Of a stretch of DNA of 64,000 bases, positions 52,808 through 61,356 are shown piece by piece (the first letter of the stretch is position 1; every line of letters starts with the position of its first letter). The notes under the pieces were generated by a model, which saw only the letters and a list, made by a program, of their open reading frames with translations, was not told where the DNA came from and did no database searches. A program made the translations under genes and the position numbers. This DNA comes from Anaerorhabdus furcosa (GTDB taxonomy: Bacteria; Bacillota_I; Bacilli_A; Erysipelotrichales; Erysipelotrichaceae). The stretch covers positions 62,001 to 126,000 of the forward strand of contig NZ_FUWY01000003.1 in the NCBI RefSeq assembly GCF_900167375.1. The letters are read 5' to 3'.

Positions 52808-53650
52808 CTATACCTTGAATTCGTATGAGAATCCAAGTCCTTTAACTTCATTTGTATCACTCATCACAATAAATGCATTGGGATCAATTTCATTTACTAA
52901 ACGCGTTAGCTCACGATATTGGTTTTTACTAACCACTGTTAGCACTACTTTTCTTTCATCATGAGAATATCCACCTTCTGCATGAAGCAGTGTTGTACCA
53001 CGTACCATTTTCTCATGTATCGCATCTGAAATTGCTTGGTATTGTGGTGAAATGATTTGAACCGCTTTTGCATCTTGTAGTCCCATCATGAGTACTTTAT
53101 CAACTGCTTGAGATCCAGCCCATACCGCAATAAACCCAATAAGCACTGCTTCAATTCCCATAGAGAATAATCCTAATCCTACCGCAATTGCATCTAAGAT
53201 TAAAACAAGTGTAGCTAAACTAAGACTGGTATATTTATGTAAAATCATTGTTACAACATTGATACCACCTGTACTAGCGCCAGTTCTCATTGCGATTCCT
53301 GCCCCTATACCACTGAGTAATCCCCCATATAATGCCGCAAGCAATGGATCAACTTCGATTTGAAATTTACCCTTAAACAAAATTAGTGCAACTGGGTAAA
53401 CAATTGAACTAATCATTGTTTTCAGTGCAAATCCTTTACCTAAGAAAACAACGCCTAGAATAAATAAGACAATTGTAAAGAAATTTACGAATAAAGTCGG
53501 TTCTACATGAATAAAAGGATATAACGCAATCCCAATACCCGCTAGTCCTCCCGATAAGATATTATAAGGCAAGATAAAAGCCGAAACACCAAATGCGATA
53601 AAGATGTTTCCTACAACTACCATTAAAATATCCACTATTTTTTTATTCAT
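52808..53650 (-). CDS. YitT-family membrane protein (DUF161-DUF2179)
   Basis: About 280 residues: five or six membrane segments (LSGGLAGIGIALYPF, GAGIAMRTGASTGGINVV are hallmarks) and a C-terminal DUF2179 domain (GTTLLHAEGGYSHDERKVVLTVV). Transport role suspected, substrate unknown. ATG at 53650 with AAGGAG 9 bases upstream preferred to one six codons earlier. Confidence 0.93.
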   Translation of the reverse strand: MNKKIVDILMVVVGNIFIAFGVSAFILPYNILSGGLAGIGIALYPFIHVEPTLFVNFFTIVLFILGVVFLGKGFALKTMISSIVYPVALILFKGKFQIEVDPLLAALYGGLLSGIGAGIAMRTGASTGGINVVTMILHKYTSLSLATLVLILDAIAVGLGLFSMGIEAVLIGFIAVWAGSQAVDKVLMMGLQDAKAVQIISPQYQAISDAIHEKMVRGTTLLHAEGGYSHDERKVVLTVVSKNQYRELTRLVNEIDPNAFIVMSDTNEVKGLGFSYEFKV

Positions 53651-53706
53651 AACTTTGTTCTCCTTCAAGAATATTAAAGGTTTATCGACTGATAAACCTC
53701 ATTTTT

Positions 53707-53847
53707 CTAATCTGTTGTTTGTTGGTCATTACGTGCAGTTTCTTGTAAATTAAATTCTTTCATTTTAGATGTAAATTCTTTTTCAGCTTCATCTAATTTT
53801 CTAAGAATTTCATCTAGTTCATTTTTAATATCATCATTTGGCTTCAT
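53707..53847 (-). CDS. Small coiled-coil protein, 46 aa
   Basis: A 46-codon gene with GAGGTG 6 bases before the ATG. The product is highly charged with a predicted helix and coiled coil (KNELDEILRKLDEAEKEFTS) and no Cys or membrane segment. It lies 11 bases downstream of the MATE gene and 56 bases upstream of the yitT start, all on the same strand, so it is probably in that operon. Function unknown; a small regulatory or assembly partner is possible. Confidence 0.65.
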   Translation of the reverse strand: MKPNDDIKNELDEILRKLDEAEKEFTSKMKEFNLQETARNDQQTTD

Positions 53848-53858
53848 AATTTCACCTC

Positions 53859-55211
53859 TTAACCTATATTAAATGCCTTCTTAAATGTTTTATAACAAAT
53901 TGGAATATAAATCAAGACTACAATTATTTCAGCAACTGGGTATGAAGCCCATACACCGACTAATCCCCATAATTCACCAAAAATATAAGCAAATGGCACT
54001 AAGAAGATTAATTGACGAAGTAGGGTCATAATCATACTTGACATTCCCTTACCCAAAGATTGGAATACAGTGTTCATTGATATAGATGCTCCTGCAAACA
54101 CAAAGGAAATTGAAATGACAACTAAAGCAACTCGTGCTACCTCTAACAAGGCAGGTGAAGGATTAAATAATCCAAGTAATAAATCCGTACCAAAGATAAA
54201 GAGTAATGATCCTGCTGCCATTAAACTAATTGCCGTGATTAAATAAAGTTTAACCGTTTTCTTATAACGCCCTACATCTTGTGATCCAAAGTTATAAGAA
54301 AGTATTGGTAATGCCCCTTGATTCAATCCAAATACAGGCATAAATACAAATGAGTTTAATTTGAAATAAATACTCAAAGCCGTAACAGCCGCATCTGAAT
54401 AATTAACCAATACGAAATTCATACATGTTGTAGTAACTGATCCAACAGCGTTCATAATCGCTACCGGTAATCCTACTGAATAAATTGTTTTAATTCTTTC
54501 CCAGCGAAGATGTAACCCTTTGAACTGGAATTTAACTTCATGCTTACCAAAAGCCATGCAGCTACAAATGAAGAGCATCCCAAAGATTTGCCCAATCACT
54601 GTTGCGATTGCTGCCCCTTTAACCCCCATAGCTGGAATTCCAAAATATCCAAAGATAAAAACAGGATCCAAAATAATATTGGTAATTGCACCAATTAGTA
54701 ATGAAATCATCGGTAATATCATATTACCTTGTGCTTGGAAAATTCTTTCAAAATACATTCCCACAAACACACCCACACTACAAACCATAACAATACTTAG
54801 ATAATCATAACCCATCGCAATAATCGTTGGATCTTGTGTAAATAAAGATAAGAATGGTTTTGATAGGAAGATACCCACAACTGCACAGATTGCAGTATGA
54901 AATAGTGCCAAGATAAGACCAGTCGATGCTGTTTTATTCGCCTCAGCATGATTTTGTTGACCAAGACGTCTTGCTACTAAAGTTGATGTCCCAATCGCCC
55001 CTCCTAAAGATAGTGATGTAACAATCATTTGCATTGGAAATACTAACCCAAGAGCAAACATCGCTTGTTCCGATATTTGCGAAATATAAACTGTATCTAC
55101 AATATTATAAAGTGCTTGTATAAGCATAGAAAACATTGCCGGGATACTCATGGAGAATAGTAATTTAGGTATTGACCAAGTGGCCATTTTATTCGGTTTT
55201 ATTGTTGTCAT
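53859..55211 (-). CDS. MATE-family multidrug efflux pump
   Basis: A 450-residue protein with 12 membrane segments. The DinF/NorM/MATE features are present: SIPAMFSMLIQALYNIVDT at the start, LGGAIGTSTLVARRLGQ, and the second-half copy GLNQGALPILSYNFGSQ. It exports drugs or cations against Na+ or H+. The start has a G-rich site. It is the first gene of the run toward the small protein and YitT. Confidence 0.93.
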   Translation of the reverse strand: MTTIKPNKMATWSIPKLLFSMSIPAMFSMLIQALYNIVDTVYISQISEQAMFALGLVFPMQMIVTSLSLGGAIGTSTLVARRLGQQNHAEANKTASTGLILALFHTAICAVVGIFLSKPFLSLFTQDPTIIAMGYDYLSIVMVCSVGVFVGMYFERIFQAQGNMILPMISLLIGAITNIILDPVFIFGYFGIPAMGVKGAAIATVIGQIFGMLFICSCMAFGKHEVKFQFKGLHLRWERIKTIYSVGLPVAIMNAVGSVTTTCMNFVLVNYSDAAVTALSIYFKLNSFVFMPVFGLNQGALPILSYNFGSQDVGRYKKTVKLYLITAISLMAAGSLLFIFGTDLLLGLFNPSPALLEVARVALVVISISFVFAGASISMNTVFQSLGKGMSSMIMTLLRQLIFLVPFAYIFGELWGLVGVWASYPVAEIIVVLIYIPICYKTFKKAFNIG

Positions 55212-55300
55212 ATTCTCGCCCCCAATACGGGCTATTATATCAAAGATTACAAAGATAAACCAGTAGAAGTTTACTTAAGCAAAGGCGTAACCGCTTTTAT

Positions 55301-55900
55301 TTACTTGCTTTTGTGTGTTAATAACTTCACAAGATAAACCCCTAAACCAGCTAGTGCAAGATAATAAAGAATTCGAATCAAAATATAAACTGGACCCGCT
55401 ATTGGTTTTGGATAAAAGCCCAGAAAGAAGTCACTCATTATCATGGTTGTATAAGGTAAAATCAAAACTACAAATATTGAATAAAATTTAAAATCATCTT
55501 TTTTTGATTTTTTGCATAATTCATATACAAGTACTCCAACTAGTTGAAGAATTATTCCAGCACTAATTGATATAATCGTTTGATATTGACGCCAGCCTAC
55601 AGCAGAAACTAATAAACCAAGTACACAGAGAAAAACACCAATCAAGAATCCAACCCTTTTCTTTCGGGTTTTATCTTGTGAACTTATTGTATTGATTTCT
55701 TCTAATTCGTCTTTTAATAAATAATCTGTTGATACATCAAATAATTTACATATTTCTAAAATATTCTCCACTTCTGGATAAGAATCACTGACTTCCCACT
55801 TTGATATCGCTTGCCTCGATACACCTAGTTTTTGAGCAAGCTCCTCTTGTGAATAACCTTTCTCTTTACGTAGTTGCAATAGTTTTTCATTGAATTTCAT
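55301..55900 (-). CDS. XRE-family regulator with C-terminal membrane anchor
   Basis: About 199 residues. Residues 1-60 form a Cro/CI-type HTH (LRKEKGYSQEELAQKLGVSR, then QAISKWEVSDSYPEV). After a short linker (RKKRVG) come four hydrophobic segments. Membrane-tethered XRE regulators are frequent in Firmicutes and may sense envelope stress. The ATG at 55900 with GGTGG is preferred to 55912. Convergence or operon partners are not obvious; the MATE gene is divergent in promoter terms (89-base gap, same strand). Confidence 0.88.
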   Translation of the reverse strand: MKFNEKLLQLRKEKGYSQEELAQKLGVSRQAISKWEVSDSYPEVENILEICKLFDVSTDYLLKDELEEINTISSQDKTRKKRVGFLIGVFLCVLGLLVSAVGWRQYQTIISISAGIILQLVGVLVYELCKKSKKDDFKFYSIFVVLILPYTTMIMSDFFLGFYPKPIAGPVYILIRILYYLALAGLGVYLVKLLTHKSK

Positions 55901-56007
55901 AAACATTTCCACCTTCCATAGAAATTGTATCTAAAACTACGATATCATACTACCGTCTTTACCTTGCAATTACGCCACGATTCGTTGCTTTATGATATTT
56001 AGAGCTA

Positions 56008-56253
56008 TTATAGCCCCTTTACCACTATTTTAATCATCTCTAAGCAGGTTGTCACATCCTTTTTACTTTTAATACTTTCATTGACTAAAATCCTCATAAA
56101 TTGATTTTGACAAATCGCAACTACTTCCTCATGATTTTCTAAATCAGAAACTTCAAGAAAGAAATTTTCATCTGCTCCTTCAATTTGATTAAGAATCATT
56201 TTATTTGAAACTAAAGGATTAATTCCCATGTATTCTTTTTCATCTACTGTCAT
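56008..56253 (-). CDS. Small protein coupled to the EAL-domain gene, function unknown
   Basis: An 81-residue acidic protein with AAGGG upstream of its ATG and a 14-base overlap with the end of the EAL gene, so it is translationally coupled. It has no signal or membrane segment; two Cys (AICQNQ, TTCLEM). I do not recognise a family. Its position suggests it acts with or modulates the EAL-domain protein. Confidence 0.6.
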   Translation of the reverse strand: MTVDEKEYMGINPLVSNKMILNQIEGADENFFLEVSDLENHEEVVAICQNQFMRILVNESIKSKKDVTTCLEMIKIVVKGL

Positions 56254-58420
56254 TATTTTCCCTTTCTTTTGCTATTACATTTGTAAAAGTCGACACATCC
56301 ATTGGAGAGTAATAATAATATCCTTGTATTAGATCACAAGCTGCTTCTTTTAACATTTCTATTTGTTCAACGTTTTCTATTCCCTCCGCAACAACATGTG
56401 ATCCTAATTTTTTCGCCATCTCAATAGTACTCATAATCACAATTTCACAACGTTCATTCTCTAAACATTCCGAGAAAAATTCTTTGTCTATTTTTAATTC
56501 ATCAAAATGCAAGTCTTTTAATAGCGATAAACTTGAATAGCCTATTCCAAAATCATCCACCGCAATCTTAAAACCTTTCATTCTTAAACTATTGATCCAT
56601 TGTTTAAATTTCTCTATATCGCCATTCATCATGCTTTCTGTTACTTCTATTGTTAGATATTTATTTTCAACTTGATAATGGGATGTAATTTTATCCAATT
56701 GCTCTGCTATGTCATTGTTTTTTAAATGCATACGTGAAAAGTTAACTGAGATGGGAATACAAATATTCTTCTCTTTTTTAAGTGTACTTAGTAGTTTTAC
56801 AGTTTCTTCAAACATGTAAAAATCAATTTTAGTAACAAATCCATTCTTTTCAAATATTGGAATAAAATCATTTGGATTTCGATATACAGTACCATTTCTT
56901 ACCCATCGAACCAGTGCCTCTGCTCCATATATTTTCTCGTTTTCTAATAAGACTTTAGGTTGCAGATACAAGGTAAATTCTTTATTCTTTAGTGCTTGTA
57001 TCATCTCATTTTCAACATTCTGTTTCTTAATTAACTCTTTTTCAAGTGATTCTTCATAATCAATAAATAAATCTTCACCTGTTTCATATTTTGCAAGTCC
57101 ATGCGCAAGATTTACTTTTTCAATTGCTTCACTTATATTCAAGCGATTTAAACTATCTTTTCTTACAATGTAATGTCCGGTAGGAAATGTTATTTGGTAA
57201 TTAAATGATTCATTCATACTTCTATAAAATTCTTCTAAGAAATCTTTTCTTTTTGCAAGTAATGCTTCTTTACTTATAAAAGGTAAAACGAAAATGAATG
57301 TATCTTTTTGTTCCCTACAATAAATTGAATGCTTATTATCCAATATTTTCCTTAATGCATTTGATATTGAAACAAGTACTCTATCTCCATATTCTTTGGA
57401 GTAAATACGATTTATTAACTTAAAGTTTTTAACATCGAGTTTCACAAAGGCAAAATCCATCTTGTTGTGCTTAAGCAAATGTTTTGCTTTAATCATAAAC
57501 GGACGTAAACGATATGCTTTTGTAAGAGCATCCATTCTAATTCTAGTCTTATACCACCAAGCCAAATATAAAATCATATAACATAGTAAAACTAAGTAAA
57601 TTGCAGTGATCATATCCTTTTCTAAATCAAAGATTCTTTGAAATGCTAACTTCGCTGTTTTTTCAGGAACAGCTGAAACCAAATACCAATTGTTAACACC
57701 TAACTTATATGTGCCAATCAATATTTTTTCATCTAACATTTTAGATGTGATCATAAAACTACTACCTATGTTTGCGAAATCTACATTACTCAAATCTTCA
57801 CTGGAATCACTTCTTATAAAGTCAAAAAGGTTATCATAATTTGTAAACAATGTAATTTCACCCGTTACTTTATCACCTTGACTATCCACTATCGCAAACT
57901 GTCCATTCGAGTTAAAAAAATCAATTCCCATCGCTTCCTTTAGCTCATTGTATTTGTACTCATATTCAACCCATCCAAAGTATTGGTTGTTTGTTAAAAT
58001 TGGTGCAGATATTAAAAGTGTTTCATCATTCATTTTAAGTATTGATGGTTGATGTGTCTTATTTAAAATAAGATTCGAATTTCCAAACACACTTCCATCT
58101 TCAAGATAAATAGCACAACTTTCAATCATTTCATCTTTTTCGATATTATTTATTATTCGATTATAATCTTGATTACTTAAGCTTGAACTACTATACGAAA
58201 TAATCTCTGTTAAATCTGTAATGTATTTTATTTGTGAGACCAAGATATTGTTGATATTAATCACACTTGGTTTAATGATTTCATCATGATGTTCTTGAAG
58301 ATGATTGTCTAATGATTTTTCAATTTTTACATCATAGACAAACATAACGCCAAAAAGACTTACTACAACAAGTATTGTCATCAAAATATGTATTGGTATT
58401 GTCTTAAGATTTTTTTTCAT
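56240..58420 (-). CDS. Membrane c-di-GMP phosphodiesterase: sensor + degenerate GGDEF + EAL
   Basis: A 726-residue protein. Two membrane helices (about 10-30 and 275-297) flank a dCache-like extracellular sensor. The GGDEF domain (about 310-450) has lost its motif: the signature position reads REQKDTFIF. The EAL domain (about 465-720) keeps GAEALVRW, NFSRMHL, IEVTESMM, VDDFGIGYSSL, ELKIDKEF, VVAEGIE and QGYYYYSPM. It should hydrolyse c-di-GMP, with the GGDEF acting at most as a GTP sensor. The pilus locus is a plausible target. Confidence 0.92.
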   Translation of the reverse strand: MKKNLKTIPIHILMTILVVVSLFGVMFVYDVKIEKSLDNHLQEHHDEIIKPSVININNILVSQIKYITDLTEIISYSSSSLSNQDYNRIINNIEKDEMIESCAIYLEDGSVFGNSNLILNKTHQPSILKMNDETLLISAPILTNNQYFGWVEYEYKYNELKEAMGIDFFNSNGQFAIVDSQGDKVTGEITLFTNYDNLFDFIRSDSSEDLSNVDFANIGSSFMITSKMLDEKILIGTYKLGVNNWYLVSAVPEKTAKLAFQRIFDLEKDMITAIYLVLLCYMILYLAWWYKTRIRMDALTKAYRLRPFMIKAKHLLKHNKMDFAFVKLDVKNFKLINRIYSKEYGDRVLVSISNALRKILDNKHSIYCREQKDTFIFVLPFISKEALLAKRKDFLEEFYRSMNESFNYQITFPTGHYIVRKDSLNRLNISEAIEKVNLAHGLAKYETGEDLFIDYEESLEKELIKKQNVENEMIQALKNKEFTLYLQPKVLLENEKIYGAEALVRWVRNGTVYRNPNDFIPIFEKNGFVTKIDFYMFEETVKLLSTLKKEKNICIPISVNFSRMHLKNNDIAEQLDKITSHYQVENKYLTIEVTESMMNGDIEKFKQWINSLRMKGFKIAVDDFGIGYSSLSLLKDLHFDELKIDKEFFSECLENERCEIVIMSTIEMAKKLGSHVVAEGIENVEQIEMLKEAACDLIQGYYYYSPMDVSTFTNVIAKERENNDSR

Positions 58421-58457
58421 TTATTTTTCCTCGTTGATGCATTTACTTGAGCAAAAT

Positions 58458-58484
58458 GTCGCGAAACAGGTTAAGTTTCACGAC
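58458..58484 (-). terminator. Terminator of the BspA-type gene
   Basis: A 10-bp stem with one G-T pair (58458-58467 with 58475-58484), loop of 7, 21 bases after the stop codon; T tract is weak (ATTTTG). Confidence 0.65.
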
Positions 58485-58504
58485 AAATTACTCTTGCTAA
58501 TTCA

Positions 58505-61078
58505 TTATTCTTTTTCTCTTTTTCTGACATAAATTAATAAAACCAAAACTCCTGCTGCTGCAATTACTGGAATTAACCAAAGCCAATTAAATCCTTGTTT
58601 TTTAATCTCTATACCCGTAATCGCAATTCCTTCAGTTGATTCTGAAGTAAATTGTATTGCTGTTGGTGTATTTCCATCATAGATAATTTCATAATCTAAT
58701 TCTTTGTATTCCCCACCATTATTTTGTAATACTTTTAACTCTGTATAGTTTTTGTATTGTTCATAATCAATTGTGATTACAATTGATTCATTTAAGACTG
58801 TTTCATTTTTCTTAACACCATTTTCTTCAACAATGATATCGAAAGAATTCAGTAAATTAGGGATTTTCTTTTCAATTTCTTTTTTCGCTTCATCATTTGA
58901 TTTCTCAATATAAATATTTAGCGTGGTATCAAATATTTTATTACCACTTCGAGTTTTAACTTCAACTTTTTCAACTTCATTTACAATTATATCGGTTTTA
59001 CTATTTCCACCCTTTGGAGAATTAGGTGTTACTGAGGGAGACTCAGTTGGAATAGCTGAAGGTGAAAAAGTTGGCTTTGTTGCGGGTTTAGGCGTTGCCG
59101 TTGGAGTCGGCACAGGGAAAGGTGTTGGGATACTTGTCGGTTCAGGCTCCGGTTTATTATCTGGTGCTGGTGTTGACTGATTCTCATAATATTCGATTTC
59201 TATTGTTCCCTCTAATTTATCCGTAGTAAAATTCTTTGCTGTCTTCGTTTTATCCGAAACATTTTTACCATCTAAATTATCAGGTATATAAGTATATGTA
59301 TAAGAGTGCTTTCCCAACAAAGGAGACTGCCCCACATCCCAACTAATTGTTCCATCTAAATCCGTATCGCTATATTTTATTTCAGGTAGAGTTTGTTGAT
59401 TACTCCATAAAATTCTTGTTTCAGTTTTTGGATTAACATTTATTACAGCCGGTGTTATTTTTATGTTATATTCTTTTCCTAAATTATCATTTACAGCTGG
59501 CAAATCAGTTTGCCAAGTATAAAACAATGGAGTTATGTTTGTGTTGTAATACAAAATTCCTACACGATACTTTCCAGTATCCGCTACATTATATATGCCT
59601 GGATTAAGAACATTTGATTTAAAAGACCATGACAATCGTTTAGGTGCAGCATCATCAACAATCCACACTTGAACTTTTCTAGTTCCATCTTTAAAATAGT
59701 CACCAACATTACGATTAAATGACATTCCTATTCCTGTTTCGCCATTATAAGGTCGATCCAATGCTGGAGTAATATTTATTTTAAACTTATCTTCAACTGC
59801 AACCATGTAAGGGGAATCAACAATATCTGAGTATTCGAAGTATTTATTTGATCCTATATAAGCTTCTGGAGCACTAAAATTCCCACTTCCGTCTATTACC
59901 GATAATCCGAGTGGAGTAATCCCCCAATAATTAGCTTCATACCCTAAATTTGTCGGTATACTAGGAACAGGTATATTAACAGTATTTCTGTCATAATAGT
60001 ACGCACCATTAGATTGTTTCAAATATTTTATGCTTTTTAAAAACAAAGTATGCATTTCACCATTTACATTGATTGGATTGAGATTTTTATCTACAAATAT
60101 CATTTTCATTTCATAGGTAAGACAAATTTTAAATGTATTATATTTAGATCCTTCTTTATCTGCACGCAATTTCCATTTTTCATACATCTCTTGACTCGGT
60201 AGAATAACTGTAGCTTCTTGCGTTAAACCATAAAACGGAATATTACCTGATTCAGTAATATTAACTAGAGTTACAGTATCTGGATTAGCATTAAGATAAA
60301 TCGTTTTAATATTTGAAGCTGAGCTAAATAAAGCACCGTGCAGTTTTTCTACAGTTGAAGGAATTGTGAGTACTTCAATAGCAGAACCGATAAATGCTTT
60401 CTCGTAGATTTCTTTAAGTCCTTCTGCAAAATACAACTCTTTTATACTACTTGATGAAAATGCTTGATAACCTACTCTTGCAATCCCAGAAGGAACTGTT
60501 AAGTGCGAAATCGGTGCATTTTGAAATGCACTTGAACCTATTTGGTTAACTGTATATGTATAACCTTTATTAGTAATTGTATCTGGAATAATCAGTGAAT
60601 CTCTTGTTGAACAATTAACTAGAGCATTGCAACTTACTGCCCCAGCCTCTAACGATCCTATCCCTACTTGTACAGTTCCAGTCATCGTACTAGCATCTTC
60701 GGTTAATACTTTGTAATTAATTCCATCAATCGCAAATACTTGCCCCACTGATCTTGGAGATATTGTGTTCGTTTCTAACATGAGATTATTTTGTGAATTA
60801 GATTCTAATAATAAATCTTCTTCAGTTGTTGTTATTTCTTCATTCTTTGTATCATCAACTATAGTTTCATCATTATCTAAATTCTCTTCAGAATTAGCAC
60901 CTTGTGTAGGTTCAACACTCGGCTCTGTCGTCTGCTCAGATGGTTCGGTTGTGTTGGTAACTACATTAGCACCTTCTTGCCCCTCTTCTGCTATTACAAA
61001 GTTGCTTAACCCTAAATTTGCTTGAAATGACAAAAAAAGTAGAGCTACCGTCAGTAGTTTTATTATCCCTCTGTACAT
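58505..61078 (-). CDS. BspA-type leucine-rich repeat surface protein
   Basis: An 857-residue protein. Signal peptide (1-30) and a Glu/Thr-rich spacer. LRR_5 repeats at about 160-275: ITHLTVPSGIARVGYQAF-like units such as AFIGSAIEVLTIPSTVEKL. Then a long beta-rich region, a Pro-rich stalk (PTPFPVPTPTATPKPATKP; about 665-720) and a C-terminal membrane helix with basic tail (VLVLLIYVRKREKE); no LPxTG. It is an adhesin candidate. GGAGG precedes the ATG. An 18-bp dyad sits 47-64 bases upstream of the start, and the MalT-like regulator is next door. Confidence 0.88.
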   Translation of the reverse strand: MYRGIIKLLTVALLFLSFQANLGLSNFVIAEEGQEGANVVTNTTEPSEQTTEPSVEPTQGANSEENLDNDETIVDDTKNEEITTTEEDLLLESNSQNNLMLETNTISPRSVGQVFAIDGINYKVLTEDASTMTGTVQVGIGSLEAGAVSCNALVNCSTRDSLIIPDTITNKGYTYTVNQIGSSAFQNAPISHLTVPSGIARVGYQAFSSSSIKELYFAEGLKEIYEKAFIGSAIEVLTIPSTVEKLHGALFSSASNIKTIYLNANPDTVTLVNITESGNIPFYGLTQEATVILPSQEMYEKWKLRADKEGSKYNTFKICLTYEMKMIFVDKNLNPINVNGEMHTLFLKSIKYLKQSNGAYYYDRNTVNIPVPSIPTNLGYEANYWGITPLGLSVIDGSGNFSAPEAYIGSNKYFEYSDIVDSPYMVAVEDKFKINITPALDRPYNGETGIGMSFNRNVGDYFKDGTRKVQVWIVDDAAPKRLSWSFKSNVLNPGIYNVADTGKYRVGILYYNTNITPLFYTWQTDLPAVNDNLGKEYNIKITPAVINVNPKTETRILWSNQQTLPEIKYSDTDLDGTISWDVGQSPLLGKHSYTYTYIPDNLDGKNVSDKTKTAKNFTTDKLEGTIEIEYYENQSTPAPDNKPEPEPTSIPTPFPVPTPTATPKPATKPTFSPSAIPTESPSVTPNSPKGGNSKTDIIVNEVEKVEVKTRSGNKIFDTTLNIYIEKSNDEAKKEIEKKIPNLLNSFDIIVEENGVKKNETVLNESIVITIDYEQYKNYTELKVLQNNGGEYKELDYEIIYDGNTPTAIQFTSESTEGIAITGIEIKKQGFNWLWLIPVIAAAGVLVLLIYVRKREKE

Positions 61079-61124
61079 TTTTACTCCTCCTTTTTATCCA
61101 AACAGTACCTTTGTCTAAATTGAT

Positions 61125-61142
61125 ACATAATGTAAATTATGT
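61125..61142 (-). promoter_or_regulatory. 18-bp dyad, proximal copy (candidate LuxR-type activator site)
   Basis: The site is ACATAAT-NNNN-ATTATGT with perfect 7-base arms. A candidate -10 TACTGT (minus strand, 61102-61107) lies 17 bp downstream of its edge, so the dyad covers the -35 position of the BspA-type gene, as in LuxR-type class II activation. A second copy is at 61339-61356. Confidence 0.6.
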
Positions 61143-61250
61143 TATCTTTTCATTTTTTGTTTTCTTAAGAGGAGTTTTATACCTTTTTTTCTCTTATTTT
61201 CCATTATTTTATGTATATTTGCTTTATTCACCCTCAAAAATAAAAAAATA

Positions 61251-61264
61251 CACCCCCATGGGTG
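61251..61264 (-). terminator. Terminator of the LuxR-type regulator gene
   Basis: A short GC stem (CACCC with GGGTG, loop of 4) is followed on the minus strand by TATTTTTTTATTTTT. It lies 87 bases after the regulator stop, upstream of the BspA promoter. Confidence 0.65.
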
Positions 61265-61338
61265 ATATATTATTTAACCTTGTTTTTATATACTATTCAT
61301 GAAATAGTGCTTTATTATCGCATTTTTTAGTATTTGCA

Positions 61339-61356
61339 ACATAATTTACATTATGT
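61339..61356. promoter_or_regulatory. 18-bp dyad, distal copy overlapping the regulator's end
   Basis: The core is the reverse complement of the proximal copy, and because both are near-palindromic it also aligns directly: the following TATCTTxTC is shared in the same orientation (27 bases, 3 mismatches). It covers the last two codons of the LuxR-type gene. It could be an auxiliary site for looping. Confidence 0.5.

Noticed and set aside
58923-59180. 85-codon plus-strand frame rich in Gly and Val
   Set aside because: It is the antisense of the Pro/Thr-rich stalk of the BspA-type gene.
61143-61338. Invertible promoter as the main explanation for the 18-bp repeats
   Set aside because: Each copy is almost palindromic by itself and the shared flank (TATCTTxTC) is in direct orientation, which fits protein-binding sites better than recombination sites; kept only as an alternative.
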